This document shows positions 61,759 through 64,000 of a DNA stretch of 64,000 bases, in pieces. The notes below the pieces were generated by a model that worked only from the letters and a program-made list of their open reading frames with translations, was not told where the DNA came from and ran no database searches. The stretch spans positions 147,776 through 211,775 of the forward strand of contig NZ_WUBS01000011.1 in assembly GCF_010131535.1 (NCBI RefSeq). The letters run 5' to 3'. The position numbers and the translations under genes are program-made. This stretch comes from Acerihabitans arboris (GTDB lineage Bacteria; Pseudomonadota; Gammaproteobacteria; Enterobacterales; Enterobacteriaceae). Numbering within the stretch: the first letter of the stretch is position 1; the number at the start of each line of letters is the position of its first letter.

Positions 61759-63629
61759 TCTTAAATAAGCTGGCCGTTTCACTGTCGCCGATAGTGAATG
61801 GCGCGCTGGCCTTCATTGCTTTTATGCAACAGCATCAACTGATGCTGGCTCTGCTATCGGGGCTGACCATGCCGTTTTTCGCGTCGATGAAAAGCGATGA
61901 GCGGCAAAAAGCCCCGTTCTGGCAAAAGTTGATTATTGCTTTTGCCATGCTGTGTTTTCTTTTCGGTACGATGGCCCCGGTTGTTATCGGGATTTTTCAG
62001 TGGCTTTATCAAGGCCGGATAGTCGCCAGCATTCGCGTTATGGCATGGTCGGTGCTGATTGCTTTTACCGTAGCGGGTTTTATTTTCCATATTCTGCTGC
62101 GTAGGGTATTAACGCCAGAATTGGACAAAATAAAGAAACGGCTCGTCAAAAAGTCAACGCTTGAGCGGGAATTACGCACCGATGTGCGCACGGTGAAATC
62201 GTTACTGCCGGAAACGTTGCATTATGATCCACTGGATTACATCGACTTGAGCAAAGGTATTTTTATCGGGATGGACCGGGATAAACTGCCGATGTACCTC
62301 CCATTAAAAGACTGGCAAAGACAACACGCGGATATTATCGGCACAACCGGTGCCGGTAAGGGGGTGGCTACCGGGATATTACTTTATCAAAGTATCCTGG
62401 CCGGTGAAGGAGTTTTTGTCATGGACCCCAAAGATGATGAGTGGGCACCGCACCTTTACCGGAAAGCCTGTGAGGATGCAGGCAAAACCTTTGCCTTAAT
62501 CGACCTGCGAAAACAGCAATACCAGTTAAACCTGATTGAATATATTACCCCCGATGAACTAGAAGAACTTTTTGTCGCCGGCTTCAGCCTGGCGGAAAAA
62601 GGCCAGGAATCTGACTTTTACCGCATTGACGACAGAAAGGCGGCACGCATGGCGGCGCAATTCGTCAGTCACCGTCCAGACTCAACCGTCCGTGATATTT
62701 ATAACGGCGAGTATGTTCAGGGCATTACGGAAAACATCAAAGCTTTTTTCGGCAAGATTGAAGAACTGGCATTATTAAATGCCATCAACGCGCCGACGGG
62801 ATTTTCGCTGAATAAAATATTTGATGAGGGTGGCTGCTGTTATGTCATCGGCTCCATGCGAAACAGCAAGATTATTACCGCACAACGAATGCTGCTGGTG
62901 CGTCTTTATCAGCTGGCTGAACGGCGTGACCGGGTAAATGATATCCCCCGCCCCATTGCCATCTTCCTTGATGAACTGAAATACCATCTTTCCAAACCCG
63001 CACTCGAAGGACTGGGGGCGGCAAGGGATAAAGGTGTGCATATTATTATGGCGCATCAGTCCGTCGCCGATCTAAAAGACTGCCCGGCAGATTTAAAGGG
63101 TGAAGCCGTTGTCGGCGCAGTTGTTGAGAATGCCAAGTTCAAACTGGTTTATCGTGTCATGGACCCCGATACGGCTGAATGGGTGGCAAGAATGTCAGGC
63201 ACCATATTAGTCGATGATGAAGTCCGCAAAGCGAAAACCGATGCCGTGCTGACAGAGACCATCGACAGTGAACGCACAATCAGACAGGCGGAGCGTTTCT
63301 TTATTGACAGCAATATGATCCTAAATCTGCCTGATTTTGTCAGCTTCATCTTTACGACAAAAACACTCCCGTCAGCATCATTAATTTCACCGATCAAGGT
63401 GAAAAAACGTGAGCTTGAGATCTTTGCAATTTCCCCCGATATTGCCGCATCAGCAGCATCGGTAAGAATCGCACTGGATTTCAGCGAGGAAGAAAAAACA
63501 CCCGTACCCACAACATCAACGCCGAATATCATGACAACCCGGCCCGATCTTTTCTTCACGGATGAAGACAATAAAGCCACAAAGCCGACGCCTGACGAAG
63601 AAGAAAAACTGTCCCTGCTCAATTTTTAG
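61755..63629 (+). CDS. mobB: Type IV coupling protein (VirD4/MobB-like)
   Basis: This 624-aa coupling ATPase brings the relaxase-DNA complex to the channel. Membrane helices are at the N-terminus (about 8-130, e.g. LIIAFAMLCFLFGTMAPVVIGIF). Walker A IGTTGAGKGVATG is at about 197, and FVMDPKDDEW (about 220) and IAIFLDELKYHLSKP (about 400) follow, with MAHQSVADLKD as the sensor region. The C-terminal 60 residues are acidic and variable. The ATG at 61755 (AAGGAGG upstream) is chosen over 61734. It is closest in plan to MobB of CloDF13/ICEKp-type systems. Confidence 0.9.
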   Translation: MILNKLAVSLSPIVNGALAFIAFMQQHQLMLALLSGLTMPFFASMKSDERQKAPFWQKLIIAFAMLCFLFGTMAPVVIGIFQWLYQGRIVASIRVMAWSVLIAFTVAGFIFHILLRRVLTPELDKIKKRLVKKSTLERELRTDVRTVKSLLPETLHYDPLDYIDLSKGIFIGMDRDKLPMYLPLKDWQRQHADIIGTTGAGKGVATGILLYQSILAGEGVFVMDPKDDEWAPHLYRKACEDAGKTFALIDLRKQQYQLNLIEYITPDELEELFVAGFSLAEKGQESDFYRIDDRKAARMAAQFVSHRPDSTVRDIYNGEYVQGITENIKAFFGKIEELALLNAINAPTGFSLNKIFDEGGCCYVIGSMRNSKIITAQRMLLVRLYQLAERRDRVNDIPRPIAIFLDELKYHLSKPALEGLGAARDKGVHIIMAHQSVADLKDCPADLKGEAVVGAVVENAKFKLVYRVMDPDTAEWVARMSGTILVDDEVRKAKTDAVLTETIDSERTIRQAERFFIDSNMILNLPDFVSFIFTTKTLPSASLISPIKVKKRELEIFAISPDIAASAASVRIALDFSEEEKTPVPTTSTPNIMTTRPDLFFTDEDNKATKPTPDEEEKLSLLNF

Positions 63630-63637
63630 GAGGCTAA

Positions 63638-63931
63638 ATGCTTATCGCTACGCATAGCGAGCGCACCGCACGCAACAGCGAGAAAATAAAGAGACTGCTG
63701 AATTTTCTGAAAGAAGAAACCTATAGCGATTTTAAAACGCTGATGCTGCTTTTCGGCTTCAGGGATCACAAATCGCTGTATACGCTGCTGTCAAAAGTCG
63801 AGGGCATGGGGTTAATACAAAAGCATGTGCTGGAATCACGGACGATGAAAATTTCATTGTGGGGAATAACCAATGACGTAAGCGTAAAGCCAGCGCCGTC
63901 TGTTATCTATGTTCCAAGGTGGGTAGGTTAG
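63638..63931 (+). CDS. MobC-like protein (winged-helix part only)
   Basis: This 97-aa protein has a winged-helix fold: NSEKIKRLLNFLKEETYSDFKTLMLLFGFRDHKSLYTLLSKVEGMGLI. It lies 8 nt after the coupling-protein gene, where CloDF13- and ICEKp-type systems have mobC, the MOB-C relaxase. As I remember MobC is well over 200 aa with the nuclease part C-terminal, so this product looks truncated after SVKPAPSV. It could also be a complete small relaxosome protein. A hairpin follows at once. Confidence 0.55.
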   Translation: MLIATHSERTARNSEKIKRLLNFLKEETYSDFKTLMLLFGFRDHKSLYTLLSKVEGMGLIQKHVLESRTMKISLWGITNDVSVKPAPSVIYVPRWVG

Positions 63932-63958
63932 AGCTCCGTCTCATTTAGAAAGAGCTCT
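63930..63958 (+). terminator. Hairpin at the end of the MobC-like gene
   Basis: AGAGCTC (63930-63936) pairs perfectly with GAGCTCT (63952-63958), 15-nt loop, followed by ATTTGTGG. The T-run is weak. It may end the mob operon or mark a sequence junction. Confidence 0.4.
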
Positions 63959-64000
63959 ATTTGTGGAAAAGCCCACCAACTGGCGTAACGGCTCCCGTAG

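Larger units (their letters stand above)
29466..64000. mobile_element. ICE 2: P4-type integrase, MPF-T conjugation element (partial)
   Basis: This element begins with a tyrosine integrase next to the tRNA-Phe fragment and includes a galactitol/tagatose operon, an AlpA/DUF2857/TraR-like regulatory block, a VirB1-B11 secretion operon, an oriT candidate, a coupling protein and a MobC-like start. The order int, cargo, virB, oriT, mobB, mobC is what I know of ICEKp1/ICEEc1-like elements, though those use tRNA-Asn. The right end is not seen: no second copy of the tRNA-Phe fragment occurs before 64000. Confidence 0.75.

Overview
The window is accessory DNA from a Gram-negative gamma-proteobacterium, most likely a member of the Enterobacterales. 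This is inferred from the enterobacterial-type gat genes, P4-type integrase, tRNA-Phe attachment site and SPI-7/ICEKp-like conjugation modules. No chromosomal backbone gene is visible, so the genus cannot be fixed. Two integrative and conjugative elements (ICEs) lie side by side, separated by a 49-bp fragment of the 3' end of a tRNA-Phe gene (29417-29465), which is the expected attachment-site remnant.

Element 1 (1 to about 29465, nearly all on the minus strand, left end outside the window) belongs to the SPI-7/YAPI/PAPI-type ICE family. From its attachment site it carries parA, a small gene, dnaB, parB, a TraR/DksA-like zinc protein, a DUF2786 gene, a 32-aa peptide gene, a DUF2857 regulator, an STY4528-type replication gene, a RelB/YafQ-type toxin-antitoxin pair, a TIGR03761 gene, topB, a DUF3577 gene and ssb. 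A full type IVB thin-pilus operon pilL-pilV follows, then the first genes of the transfer module (TIGR03759 and a lytic transglycosylase that runs off the edge). An OafA-like acyltransferase sits beside pilV. The noncoding DNA is rich: two related structured-RNA candidates between topB and the DUF3577 gene, four 15-nt palindromes inside the replication gene, and 36-bp repeats on both sides of the toxin-antitoxin module.

Element 2 (about 29466 to the right edge) starts with a P4-type integrase next to the attachment site. It then carries an AT-rich galactitol/tagatose catabolic island (gatR-like repressor, gatZABCD, then tagatose-6-P kinase and class I tagatose-1,6-bisP aldolase genes, without gatY). 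A regulatory block follows (unknown gene, AlpA, DUF2857, TraR-like), then an MPF-T type IV secretion operon (virB1-B2-B3/B4-B5-eex-B6, B7-B11, Cag12-like, TrbM-like), an inverted-repeat-rich oriT candidate, the coupling protein and the start of a MobC-like gene. This matches the general plan of ICEKp/ICEEc1-type elements.

Two cargo blocks interrupt the transfer region of element 2. Between virB6 and virB7 (about 48.7-53.2 kb) is a putative defence island: a DUF2971 gene, a membrane-anchored unknown, and a retron made of a noncoding RNA candidate, a 51-aa peptide, an XRE regulator and a reverse transcriptase. Between the trbM-like gene and oriT is a LysR regulator divergent from an MFS exporter. 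virB5 has an in-frame stop at codon 44 and virB1 appears frameshifted at its start, so element 2 may be unable to transfer by itself.
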